This document shows, piece after piece, positions 6,566 to 13,476 of a stretch of DNA of 14,633 nt. The translations under genes were made by a program, and so were the position numbers. Where the stretch lies: NCBI GenBank assembly GCA_027296185.1, contig JAPUJL010000001.1, positions 1-14,633 of the forward strand, in the 5' to 3' direction. Under the pieces are notes generated by a model. The model worked only from the letters and a program-made list of their open reading frames with translations, was not told the DNA's origin and made no database searches. The stretch comes from SAR324 cluster bacterium (GTDB lineage Bacteria; SAR324; JACQKK01). Each line of letters opens with the position of its first letter. Position 1 is the first letter of the stretch.

Positions 6566-7006
6566 CTACCGGCCAATTTCCAGTGCCTTCATCGCCATGG
6601 CCTTGGTGGCGTTGAACGCGGTGACGTTCGCCTCGTAGGAGCGGCTGGCCAGCATCATGTTGACCAGTTCTTCCATGGGGTTGATGTTGGGGAACGCCAC
6701 GTAGCCCTCCTCGTTGGCGTCGGGATGGCTCGGGTCGAAACGCAGGATCGGCGGGCGTTGATCCACCACCACGCCCAACACCTTGGCATGCAACGGCTCG
6801 TCCGGCTGCACCCGGGCTCGCAACTCCTCCTCGAACGTGCGCTGCCTGGGCAGCGCGCCGAAGACGACATCCCGCCGGCGGTAGGGTCCTCCCGCCGGGG
6901 TGCGGGTGGTTTGGGAATTGGCGATGTTGCCGGAGATGATGTTGATCCGGAAGCGCTGGGCGGCCATTCCCGAGGAACTGGCCTCCATCGCGGAGAGGAA
7001 ATCCAT
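6566..7006 (-). CDS. flgC: Flagellar basal-body proximal rod protein FlgC
   Basis: FlgC polymerises with FlgB, FliE and FlgF to make the proximal rod across the periplasm and is exported by the flagellar type III system, so it has no Sec signal. The 146-residue product has the rod N-terminal helix with the signature RINIISGNIANSQTTRTPAG (about 20-39), including the family's NIAN motif, a variable central loop, and the C-terminal helix NPMEELVNMMLASRSYEANV (about 110-129) ending in ALEIG. The ATG (7006-7004) shares its A with the last base of the flgB TAA stop (TAATG), the classic coupled flgB-flgC junction. Confidence 0.97.
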   Translation of the reverse strand: MDFLSAMEASSSGMAAQRFRINIISGNIANSQTTRTPAGGPYRRRDVVFGALPRQRTFEEELRARVQPDEPLHAKVLGVVVDQRPPILRFDPSHPDANEEGYVAFPNINPMEELVNMMLASRSYEANVTAFNATKAMAMKALEIGR

Positions 7007-7422
7007 TAGCGTTCTCCTTCGGTAATCACGTGCCGCAGGCTGCGCAGCCGGCTGCTGATGATCTGGCTCATGACCTGGTAGACCACCTGGTTTTCGCCCA
7101 ACTTGGCCATCTCCCGTTCCAAATCCACCGAATTGCCGTCCAGGGAGCCGACCGGGTTGCCGGAGCGGATCGTCGTGGGCGTCACCAATTCCAGCGGCTT
7201 GGCGTCGCGCCCGTCGAAGTGCCGGGGATCGGTGACGCGCAGCGGGCCAGGCTCGTGAGCGTGCATGGCTTTGCCCAGAGCCCTCTCGAAGACCAAATCC
7301 TTGGCCTTGTATCCGGGCGTCTCGGCGTTGGCGACGTTCGCCGCCAGCATGTTCTGCCGGAGAAAGCGGAAGTCGAGGGATTTGTGCAGCAGCGTAAAGT
7401 GCTTGTCGAAGAGGCGATCCAT
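7006..7422 (-). CDS. flgB: Flagellar basal-body proximal rod protein FlgB
   Basis: FlgB is the innermost flagellar rod protein after FliE, exported by the flagellar type III apparatus. The 138-residue product has the signature FLRQNMLAANVANAETPGYK (about 20-39) followed by AKDLVFERAL, and a C-terminal helix ending in the QVMSQIISSRLRSLRHVITEG segment. The ATG at 7422 is preferred over one 27 nt upstream because AGGA sits 8 nt before it and the protein then starts at the family position. It is the first gene of the flgB-flgC unit and has its own sigma-54 promoter about 120 nt upstream. Confidence 0.97.
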   Translation of the reverse strand: MDRLFDKHFTLLHKSLDFRFLRQNMLAANVANAETPGYKAKDLVFERALGKAMHAHEPGPLRVTDPRHFDGRDAKPLELVTPTTIRSGNPVGSLDGNSVDLEREMAKLGENQVVYQVMSQIISSRLRSLRHVITEGER

Positions 7423-7470
7423 GGCCGCAATCCTGGTGCGGGATAGCATCGTCCGGTCCGGTGGCGGAGC

Positions 7471-7520
7471 CCGAGGATTCCTCGGTCCGGCCGGGGGCCG
7501 GTGCGGGAGGGAATTCCCGC
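7471..7520 (-). other. Two hairpins in the flgB 5' leader
   Basis: Near the predicted transcript start, GCGGGA pairs with TCCCGC (7503-7520, 6-bp stem, 6-nt loop). Further on, CCGAGG pairs with CCTCGG (7471-7485, 6-bp stem, 3-nt loop). No known riboswitch is recognised. They make the 108-nt leader strongly structured. Confidence 0.4.
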
Positions 7521-7540
7521 TCACGTCTGCGGGGTAGCCA

Positions 7541-7556
7541 TGCAACCGATGGGCCA
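7541..7556 (-). promoter_or_regulatory. Sigma-54 (RpoN) promoter of flgB-flgC
   Basis: The minus strand reads TGGCCCATCGGTTGCA. GG (7555-7554) and GC (7543-7542) are exactly 10 nt apart, with intact TGGC and TTGCA boxes. The predicted start is near 7530, about 108 nt before flgB. The element begins 18 nt after the stop codon of the preceding unknown gene, so flgBC is probably uncoupled from that gene. Confidence 0.8.
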
Positions 7557-7574
7557 GCGGGCGGGGGTTCGCCG

Positions 7575-8642
7575 CTAGGGAATAAGGGGGATGTAGAGCT
7601 TTCGGTACAGCGGTTGGGGCGGCTGGTGCACCTCCCGCAGGCGCAGGTCCACACGGATCGGAACCTCCGAAAGCACTGCGGCGATACGCACTTCCTGGTC
7701 GTGGCGGGCTTCCGCCCCCGGCTCGACGTACAGGTACGCCGGCTCGGGTGGCTCTCGGAACCGTCCGTGCCAGATGCCGTAGCCGATCCGCACCAGCAAC
7801 GGGCGTTCGGTCGGGTTGTACACCCGCACCCGCAGCAGTCCGACCAACTGCACCCGCGGGGGCAGCGGCTCCACGGGAGCGAGGAGCGCTTTCCGCCATC
7901 GCTCCCAGTCCCGCTCCGGCAGGGCTTTCTCCAGCGCGGCGGCGAGGCGCTCGCGGCTCGTGTAGGACTTGCCCCGCAGGCCGCGCAGGGCCGCAATCAG
8001 CTCGATGGGCAGTTCGGCCCGGTGATAGGCCTCGAAGACGCCCCGATCCATCGGCAGCGTGTTGTCGTGCTCCTCGTCGTGGGGTGTCGCCGGGCCGGTC
8101 TGGATGAAGACGAAGTCCGTCACGGCGCCGGTGAGATCGGCCCCCTCGGGGAAGGCGGGATACAGGCCCCGAGCGGTGCCGGTGCCAATGCGCCGCTCGA
8201 GGGCATCTTCCACGAATTCCAACCGGGCCAGCAGGGGCGGTATGTCCTCCATCCGCCCGAACTCGGCCAGGTGATGGATCAGCCGCCAGCGCCGCGGAAC
8301 CCGCCCCGAATCGCCGATCGCGACCAGCAACGCTTGCCGCGCCAGCTCCGGGTGCCGACGCATCTCCGCCAGCGCCTCGAGCCGCTTGCCGAGATTCTCG
8401 CCCAGCAGGGGCGGCACCCAGCGCTCCCGGGCGAGTTCGATGGCCCCGCCGTCGGGCAGCAGGGCTAGAATGGACGCCGGGCTCAGCAGGAGTAGGGCGG
8501 CGGCCACGAGCGGGGCACACGCGCCGCCGGCCCCGCACACTCGCGTCCACCGGATTCGCCGTTTGCGGGGCGCACGGGGCACCGAAACCGGCCCCCCGGC
8601 CGGGGGTTCCCGCCGCAAGCGTCTTGACAGGAAAAATTTCAT
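7575..8642 (-). CDS. Membrane-anchored protein of unknown function
   Basis: I do not recognise this protein. As called (ATG 8642, 355 residues) it has an Arg-rich N-terminus (many Arg within residues 7-34), one hydrophobic segment at about 41-62 ([20 protein letters not shown]), a helical, HEAT-like middle (about 70-150, e.g. [20 protein letters not shown]), and a strand-rich C-terminal part (about 255-355) with [23 protein letters not shown] resembling a beta-sandwich. The bulk is probably periplasmic, held by an N-terminal anchor or uncleaved signal. The start is doubtful: 8642 lies between the -35 and -10 of the divergent rplM promoter and lacks a ribosome binding site. GTG 8582 would give 335 residues and still keep basic residues before the hydrophobic segment. 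It precedes flgB on the same strand but is separated from it by a sigma-54 promoter, so a flagellar role is not established. Confidence 0.68.
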   Translation of the reverse strand: MKFFLSRRLRREPPAGGPVSVPRAPRKRRIRWTRVCGAGGACAPLVAAALLLLSPASILALLPDGGAIELARERWVPPLLGENLGKRLEALAEMRRHPELARQALLVAIGDSGRVPRRWRLIHHLAEFGRMEDIPPLLARLEFVEDALERRIGTGTARGLYPAFPEGADLTGAVTDFVFIQTGPATPHDEEHDNTLPMDRGVFEAYHRAELPIELIAALRGLRGKSYTSRERLAAALEKALPERDWERWRKALLAPVEPLPPRVQLVGLLRVRVYNPTERPLLVRIGYGIWHGRFREPPEPAYLYVEPGAEARHDQEVRIAAVLSEVPIRVDLRLREVHQPPQPLYRKLYIPLIP

Positions 8643-8651
8643 CACTACAAT
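8624..8651 (+). promoter_or_regulatory. Sigma-70 promoter of rplM-rpsI
   Basis: A perfect TTGACA (8624-8629), a 16-nt spacer and TACAAT (8646-8651, one mismatch to TATAAT) predict a start near 8658 and a 47-nt leader. An A/T-rich spacer in an otherwise GC-rich region supports it. A strong constitutive promoter fits ribosomal protein genes. Confidence 0.85.
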
Positions 8652-8704
8652 ACAAAGGTTCACGAGCTAAGATTAAGCGGCGAAGGCCGCCGGACCCACA
8701 GAAT

Positions 8705-9163
8705 ATGAAAACGATCTCGATCAGGAAAGAAGAATTCGAGCCGGGCGGCAAGTACGCCCCGGGCTGGGTACTCTTCGACGCCGAGGGCCAGATCCTGGGG
8801 CGGCTCGCGACTCAGATCGCAATGGTGCTGCGGGGCAAGACCAAGCCCACCTTCACCCCCCATCTGGATACCGGGGAATTCGTCGTGGTGGTGAACGCGG
8901 AGAAGGTGAAGCTTTCCGGCAACAAGCTCAAGGACAAATACTATTACCATCACACCGGTTATCCGGGTGGGCTCAAGGCCGTGCGGGCGGAGCAACTGTT
9001 CGCGAAGAAACCCACCGAGGTGCTTCGGCTGGCGGTGAAGCGCATGTTGCCCAAGAATGCGCTGAACCGGAACATCCTAGCGAAGAAGCTCAAGCTCTAT
9101 GCGGGCCCGGAGCATCCGCACCAGGCGCAGCAGCCGGTCCCCTACGGCGAGCTCAACGGCTGA
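8705..9163 (+). CDS. rplM: 50S ribosomal protein L13 (uL13)
   Basis: L13 is an early-assembly protein of the large ribosomal subunit that binds 23S rRNA. The 152-residue product shows family hallmarks: [19 protein letters not shown] (about 20-38), [31 protein letters not shown] near 42-72, the [11 protein letters not shown] segment, and [35 protein letters not shown] at the end. It is slightly longer than the roughly 142-residue enterobacterial protein through a [17 protein letters not shown]-terminus of the kind seen in deltaproteobacteria-like groups. The ATG at 8705 was chosen because upstream in-frame codons lie in the promoter and leader. It is followed 55 bp later by rpsI, the conserved pair. 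Confidence 0.98.
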   Translation: MKTISIRKEEFEPGGKYAPGWVLFDAEGQILGRLATQIAMVLRGKTKPTFTPHLDTGEFVVVVNAEKVKLSGNKLKDKYYYHHTGYPGGLKAVRAEQLFAKKPTEVLRLAVKRMLPKNALNRNILAKKLKLYAGPEHPHQAQQPVPYGELNG

Positions 9164-9218
9164 AGCAGCCGCCCCGCACCTCCGGCCAGCAAGGGTCCCC
9201 AGGAAGGGCAGAACGTTC

Positions 9219-9614
9219 ATGACTCCGATGCAATATTACGGTACCGGCCGGCGCAAGTCCTCCGTGGCGCGGGTCTATCTCCGCCCGGGCCCGGGCCAGA
9301 TCCTGATCAACAAGAAGCCGCTGGACGAATATTTCGGCGACGAAGCGCAGCGCTATCTGGTGCGGCAAGCGCTGGAGTTGACCGAGACGATTGGGCGCTA
9401 CAACCTGCTGGTCAACGTCTCCGGCGGCGGCATCACGGGCCAGGCCAGCGCCATCCGGCACGGCGTTGCGCGGGCGCTGCTGAAGGTTTCCGAGGCGGAT
9501 TACCGCCCCACCCTGAAGAAGGCCGGGCTGCTCACCCGCGATGCCCGGGAGGTGGAGCGCAAGAAGTACGGTCAGCCCGGTGCCCGCAAGCGCTTCCAGT
9601 ACTCCAAGCGCTAA
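9219..9614 (+). CDS. rpsI: 30S ribosomal protein S9 (uS9)
   Basis: S9 is a small-subunit protein whose C-terminal tail reaches the P-site tRNA. The 131-residue product begins [24 protein letters not shown], has the conserved [19 protein letters not shown] segment (about 71-89), and ends with [10 protein letters not shown]; the terminal Lys-Arg is the one that contacts P-site tRNA. The ATG at 9219 has AGGAAGGG about 10 nt upstream; the next in-frame ATG (9228) would be too far from it. It is cotranscribed with rplM and converges on the NAD(P)HX repair gene, with 22 bp between stops and no convincing terminator. Confidence 0.98.
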   Translation: MTPMQYYGTGRRKSSVARVYLRPGPGQILINKKPLDEYFGDEAQRYLVRQALELTETIGRYNLLVNVSGGGITGQASAIRHGVARALLKVSEADYRPTLKKAGLLTRDAREVERKKYGQPGARKRFQYSKR

Positions 9615-9636
9615 TTCCCTCCGGCAATTCCCGGTT

Positions 9637-11214
9637 TCAGTCGGCGCCCAACTCCCGCAGGGCGCCGTTCAATCCCTCGATTAAATCCGACGCGCTGAAG
9701 TAGGTGCCGCTCAACTCCCCGCGGTGTCTCCGGGCCGCGGCATGGAGGGTCACGCCAAGGAGCGCGGCGTTGAGCACCGGTAGCCCCTGAGCCAGCAGAC
9801 CGCCGATCACGCCACTCAGTACGTCCCCGCTCCCCCCGGAGGCCAGGGCGTGATCCGCCACCGGGTTCAGGAACACCTCGCCGGACGGAGCCGCCACGGC
9901 CGTCCCCGCACCCTTTAGCACCAGCACCACCCCCCATTCGGCGGCCAGCCGCCGCGCATGACCCACACGGTCCGCGGCCAGCTCGGCCGGCCCGAGTCCG
10001 CTCAGCCGGGCCAGCTCCCCCGGGTGAGGCGTAATCACGGTGGGGGCGGCCCGCGCCGTGAGATCCGCCCCGGCAAGCGGATAGAGCCCGTCGGCGTCGA
10101 TCAGCAGGGGCCGCTCCACCCGCGCCACGAGTTCCTTGACCAGGGCGCCGGTCTCCTCGTGGCGTCCGAGCCCGCATCCCAGCACCACCGCCGACCGCGC
10201 CGCCGCCGCCTCCAGCAGGCCGGGGGCGTGGGCGGCGGCGAAGTACTCCGTTGCGCCCGGCTCGGCGGCGAGGGTCATCAGTTCCGGCGCGGACGTCACG
10301 AATCGATCCTGCAGCGCTTTGGGCACGGCCGCGGTGACGAGCCCCGCGCCACTCTTGACGGCGGCCCGCCCGGCCATCAGCGCCGCGCCGCCCATGCCCG
10401 CCGATCCACAGACGGAGAGCAGGTGGCCGAAGGTGCCCTTGTGGCCGTCGCGGGGCCGGTGGGGCAACAGTTCCCGCGCGAAAGGGGCGGTGAGGCGGTA
10501 GAGGGGCGGATCGTCGGGCTCCCAATGGGGCGGGATGGAGATGTCGGCCACCTCCACCGATCCGGCGCATTCGGCGCCGGGCCACTGGTAACACCCCGGC
10601 TTGCCCACCTGGAGCGTCACCGTGTGGGTGCAATGGGTGGCGATGCCCAGCACCTGTCCCGTGTCCGTGTGAATGCCCGAGGGCAAATCCACCGCCACCT
10701 TGATCGGCGCCGGGCTGGCATTGAAGCGGTCGATCCAGTCCCGGTACGCCCCCTCGACGGGGCGGGCCAGCCCCGTACCGAACCACGCGTCCACCAGCAC
10801 CGCGGCCTGTTGCAGCAGCGCCTCGGCCGTCTCCGCCTCGGACTGGGCGTCGTAGGTCTCCCCGAACTGGCGCCACGCCTCCCAATTGGAGAGCACGTCC
10901 GCGCCGGAGGGCTCGCCCAGTTTCACCACCGTCACGGCCTCGCCCCGGTTCTTGAGCAGCCGCGCCGCGGCGAAGCCGTCGCCGCCGTTGTTGCCGGGGC
11001 CGCAGCACACCACGACGGGCCGCGGGGCCGACAGCTGAGCCGCCAGGGCCGTCACCCGGTCGGCCACGGCCCGCGCGGCGTTTTCCATCAGCAGCCGCCC
11101 GGGCAGGCCCAGCTCATCGATGGCGTGGCGGTCCATCCGCCGCATCTCAGCGGCGGTGGCGAGGCGCTGCAGCAGGGAGTAGGGAAGCGGATGGGCCAGG
11201 GTCGATTCAGCCAT
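9637..11214 (-). CDS. nnr: Bifunctional NAD(P)H-hydrate epimerase / ADP-dependent NAD(P)H-hydrate dehydratase
   Basis: This cytosolic enzyme repairs damaged cofactors: the N-terminal YjeF_N domain interconverts R- and S-NAD(P)HX, and the C-terminal ribokinase-like domain dehydrates S-NAD(P)HX back to NAD(P)H using ADP. In the 525-residue product the epimerase half (about 1-220) shows AAEMRRMD, MENAARAVAD, PGNNGGDGFAAARLL (73-87), VDAWFGTGLARPVEG (141-155) and VAVDLPSG (173-180). The dehydratase half (about 240-520) shows HKGTFGHLLSVCGS, GAGLVTAAVP, ITPHPGELARL (394-404) and the nucleotide-site SGGSGDVLSGVIGGLLAQG (459-477). Length fits the fused form. The gene stands alone, 71 bp downstream of the lipoprotein gene on the same strand, with a GC hairpin (GGCTCG/CGAGCC, 11233-11252) in the gap, so cotranscription is possible but unproven. 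Confidence 0.96.
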   Translation of the reverse strand: MAESTLAHPLPYSLLQRLATAAEMRRMDRHAIDELGLPGRLLMENAARAVADRVTALAAQLSAPRPVVVCCGPGNNGGDGFAAARLLKNRGEAVTVVKLGEPSGADVLSNWEAWRQFGETYDAQSEAETAEALLQQAAVLVDAWFGTGLARPVEGAYRDWIDRFNASPAPIKVAVDLPSGIHTDTGQVLGIATHCTHTVTLQVGKPGCYQWPGAECAGSVEVADISIPPHWEPDDPPLYRLTAPFARELLPHRPRDGHKGTFGHLLSVCGSAGMGGAALMAGRAAVKSGAGLVTAAVPKALQDRFVTSAPELMTLAAEPGATEYFAAAHAPGLLEAAAARSAVVLGCGLGRHEETGALVKELVARVERPLLIDADGLYPLAGADLTARAAPTVITPHPGELARLSGLGPAELAADRVGHARRLAAEWGVVLVLKGAGTAVAAPSGEVFLNPVADHALASGGSGDVLSGVIGGLLAQGLPVLNAALLGVTLHAAARRHRGELSGTYFSASDLIEGLNGALRELGAD

Positions 11215-11285
11215 GACAACCGGTCGGCCCCGGGCTCGGGGCGGGTCGAGCCGCCACGCACCCGGCTAGACCGGAAGGGTTCCGC

Positions 11286-11957
11286 TCAACGGATAGGGGC
11301 GGTGTTGTAGGAAACCGACGACTCGGCGCCGGGCCGCAGGAACACGTTGATCTTGCCCAGGTTGCGCGATTCGCTGTGCGCCAGATGAAACTTGAGGGTC
11401 TTGGTGTAGAAGCGCGGATCCTCGATCTCCAACGTGTGCTCGCCGGCGTTGACCCCAATGAACTGGAAGATGCCGTCCCCGTCCGAGGCGGTGCGGCTCC
11501 CGTTGGGCTCCAATCGCAGCTGCAGGCCGGTGGCCGAGTTGCCGTCGAGGAAGACCAGCCGTCCGATCACCTGACCCCGGGCCAACGCCAGCCGGACGTC
11601 GCTCAGCCGATTCTCCTCGTCTGTCGCCACGGCGATCTCGTTGTCGACCGGCTCGAATCCCTTCACCGACACGGCGAAGCGGTGGGAGCCCGAAGGAATG
11701 CGGATGATGTGGAAGCGGCCGTCCGGGTGGGTCACGAACTGCTGATCGTCCACACGGAAGGCTACGGAGCGTTGGGTGTATTCGGAGGGAAAATAGATTT
11801 GACCGCGCAACGAACCCCAATCCTCACCGAGCGCATCCAGCAAGGTATTGTAGCTTTGGGAGGGCACATCCTCCATGCCGATCACGCGCTCGCAGGCGGC
11901 GATCGCCACCAGTACGGCCATGACCGACAGCAAAGTGATGGCGTGAACTTTTCTCAT
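11286..11957 (-). CDS. Lipoprotein with tandem carboxypeptidase-regulatory-like domains
   Basis: With the ATG at 11957, the product has 223 residues and begins MRKVHAITLLSVMAVLVAIAAC. That is a typical type II signal with a lipobox ending at Cys22, so it should be a lipid-anchored envelope protein. The next residue is Glu, not Asp, so outer-membrane sorting is plausible. Two similar beta-rich repeats follow. The first (about 50-110) contains GSLRGQIYFP and FHIIRIPSGSHRFAVSVKGFE; the second (about 125-205) contains QVIGRLVFLDG and GIFQFIGVNAGEHTLEIEDPRF. The [FI]-x-[FI]-x-[NI]-[VI]-x-[AS]-G-x-[HY]-x pattern is that of CarboxypepD_reg / PEGA-like prealbumin folds, usually binding or spacer modules. 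Two in-frame starts upstream (11981, 12008) would bury the signal peptide. The specific function is unknown. Confidence 0.78.
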   Translation of the reverse strand: MRKVHAITLLSVMAVLVAIAACERVIGMEDVPSQSYNTLLDALGEDWGSLRGQIYFPSEYTQRSVAFRVDDQQFVTHPDGRFHIIRIPSGSHRFAVSVKGFEPVDNEIAVATDEENRLSDVRLALARGQVIGRLVFLDGNSATGLQLRLEPNGSRTASDGDGIFQFIGVNAGEHTLEIEDPRFYTKTLKFHLAHSESRNLGKINVFLRPGAESSVSYNTAPIR

Positions 11958-12293
11958 CGCAGATTGCCCAGCACGAATCATGCCTGCCGCGCCGCCCTGT
12001 CGGGGCAAGCGCGTTCAACAGCCGATCCCCGGTCCGCCGTCCAGCCGCTGGATGCACGACGACAACCCTATCCTTGGGAGGTGACTTCCTGTCCGTGCCG
12101 GAATCTGGCGGGAGACGGCCTCGACCGCGCGCAGATCAGCAGTCGTTACATACTAAATTGTAGCCCCTCTCACAAGAAAGATTCGACGATTCACCTCATT
12201 TTCTTGACTTCCGGGTGCATCTTGCGGCCCATCCGGGTGCGGTTGGGGTGAACCGCCTTTGCCCGATGCCCGGGCGGAGTCCGCAGGCCACCT
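11958..12293. other. Spacer between lipoprotein and histidine kinase genes
   Basis: This 336-bp stretch holds no gene I can support. On the minus strand there is a TACAAT hexamer (12157-12162) in a locally A/T-rich patch, a possible -10 for the lipoprotein gene, but no good -35 at 16-18 nt. If used, it gives a leader near 190 nt. An NtrC-type response regulator would usually follow the kinase here; none is present. Short frames in both directions have no start, ribosome binding site or recognisable product. Confidence 0.5.
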
Positions 12294-13364
12294 TCAGGGC
12301 GGCGGTTCCCGGGGCAGCACCACGGTGAAGATGGATCCGGCGTCTTCCCGGGGCCGGTAACTCAATTGGCCGTGGTGGGCGCGCACGATCTGATGGGAGA
12401 TGGAAAGCCCGAGTCCCGTGCCGCCCTTCTTGGTGGTGAAGAAGGGGGTGAACAGATTGGGCCGCACCGCGTCGCTCACGCCGTGGCCGCGGTCCTCCAC
12501 GTCGATCTGGTAGAAGGTTCCCCGCGGCTCGGGCAAGGGATCGCGATCCTGCCACGGCCCGGTCATGTGGGTGCGGATGGTGACCGTCTGCCCGGGCGCT
12601 CCGGCCTCGACGGCGTTGTGGATCAAGTTGAGGAACACCTGGTGCAGCCGGTCGCGGTCCGCGAACAGGTCGGGCAGTGACGGATCGTACTGGCGGTCGA
12701 AGTGCGGGCCCTCGCCCGAGTTCTGCTCGAACCAGATCACCGTGTCCAGCAACTCGTGGAGGTTCCAGCTGGATCTAGACAGGGCCAGGGCATCGCCGCG
12801 GATGGCCAGCCGCCCCACGAGGCGCTCCAGCCGCTCCAGCTCCTTGAGGATCACCTCCGGGTATTCCCGCAGCTCGGGGAAGCCGGTCACTTTTCGCGCC
12901 AGCAATTGAGTGGCCCCCTTGATGCCGCTGAGGGGATTCTGCAGCTCGTGGGCCAGCCGCTCGACCATGATGCCGATCGAGTCCAGCAGCCGCTCTTCCT
13001 GGGCCGCCGATTCCCGGCTTTCCCGCTGGGTCTGGTCCCAGAAGACGATCAGCGCCTGCTCCACCGGCTGGTGGGCGACGAGCACCGGGTCGATCTGCAC
13101 CCGCAGGTTGAGCGGCGGCAGGCCCCGGCCCTGATCGAAGCGGCAGGGGTTGATGCTGGTGGAGGCCTCGTCCTCGAAGGCCCGGGTCAGGTGCTGCAAA
13201 ACCGCGCTGTCCTTGCCGAACAGCTTGGAGACCACGTAGCCGGACAGTTGCTCGGGCCGCAGGCGCCAGAACAGACCCGCCGCCTCGTTGGCCAACTGCA
13301 CGCGAAATTCGCGGTCCACCGCGAGCACGGGCGTGGTAAAACTATCGAGCAGCGTGTTTTCCAT
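12294..13364 (-). CDS. NtrB-like soluble sensor histidine kinase (PAS + HisKA + HATPase)
   Basis: The 356-residue product lacks membrane segments. A PAS-like domain (about 1-110) opens MENTLLDSFTTPVLAVDREF and RVQLANEAAG. The dimerisation helix has H-box RLAHELQNPLSGIKGATQLL with His139; the NPLxGIxGAxQLL form is the NtrB (GlnL) type. Next come the N-box FLNLIHNAVEA (Asn250), G1 DRGHGV (291-296), the F-box LFTPFFTTKKGG and G2 GTGLGLSISHQIV (315-327). NtrB proteins phosphorylate NtrC, a sigma-54 activator; FlrB/FleS are flagellar relatives with the same plan. No cognate regulator is adjacent. The start at 13364 is where homology begins; the frame stays open upstream but would run antisense into trmFO. 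Symbol withheld because nitrogen and flagellar roles cannot be told apart. Confidence 0.9.
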   Translation of the reverse strand: MENTLLDSFTTPVLAVDREFRVQLANEAAGLFWRLRPEQLSGYVVSKLFGKDSAVLQHLTRAFEDEASTSINPCRFDQGRGLPPLNLRVQIDPVLVAHQPVEQALIVFWDQTQRESRESAAQEERLLDSIGIMVERLAHELQNPLSGIKGATQLLARKVTGFPELREYPEVILKELERLERLVGRLAIRGDALALSRSSWNLHELLDTVIWFEQNSGEGPHFDRQYDPSLPDLFADRDRLHQVFLNLIHNAVEAGAPGQTVTIRTHMTGPWQDRDPLPEPRGTFYQIDVEDRGHGVSDAVRPNLFTPFFTTKKGGTGLGLSISHQIVRAHHGQLSYRPREDAGSIFTVVLPREPPP

Positions 13365-13445
13365 GATCTCGGGCGCGAAGCGCCGGAGCGCAGCGGGGCG
13401 TTGAATGGTCGATGGCCGGGGACGGGATGGCGCCTCCGCGGACTC

Positions 13446-13473
13446 ACTATATCCAATCCGGATCGGGTGTGAA
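13446..13473 (-). promoter_or_regulatory. Sigma-70-like promoter of the histidine kinase gene
   Basis: On the minus strand TTCACA (13473-13468), a 16-nt spacer and TATAGT (13451-13446) each match the consensus at five of six positions. The predicted start is near 13439, about 75 nt before the kinase ATG. It abuts the divergent trmFO start codon (13477), so the two genes share a very short control region. Confidence 0.55.
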
Positions 13474-13476
13474 CGG

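Noticed and set aside
7423..8751. Very long minus-strand frame running through the unknown gene into flgB (and a similar one running into flgC)
   Set aside because: Only the last 138 (or 146) residues are the rod protein. The upstream part is an out-of-frame reading of other genes, and both rod genes have family-length starts, flgB also with a ribosome binding site.
9615..9636. Possible bidirectional terminator between rpsI and nnr
   Set aside because: Only a 4-bp CCGG/CCGG stem and three T residues; too weak to call.
12202..12240. Short Lys-rich frame on the minus strand, MGRKMHPEVKKMR, after the kinase gene
   Set aside because: It has 13 codons, no ribosome binding site, and its upstream frame is a shadow of the kinase gene.
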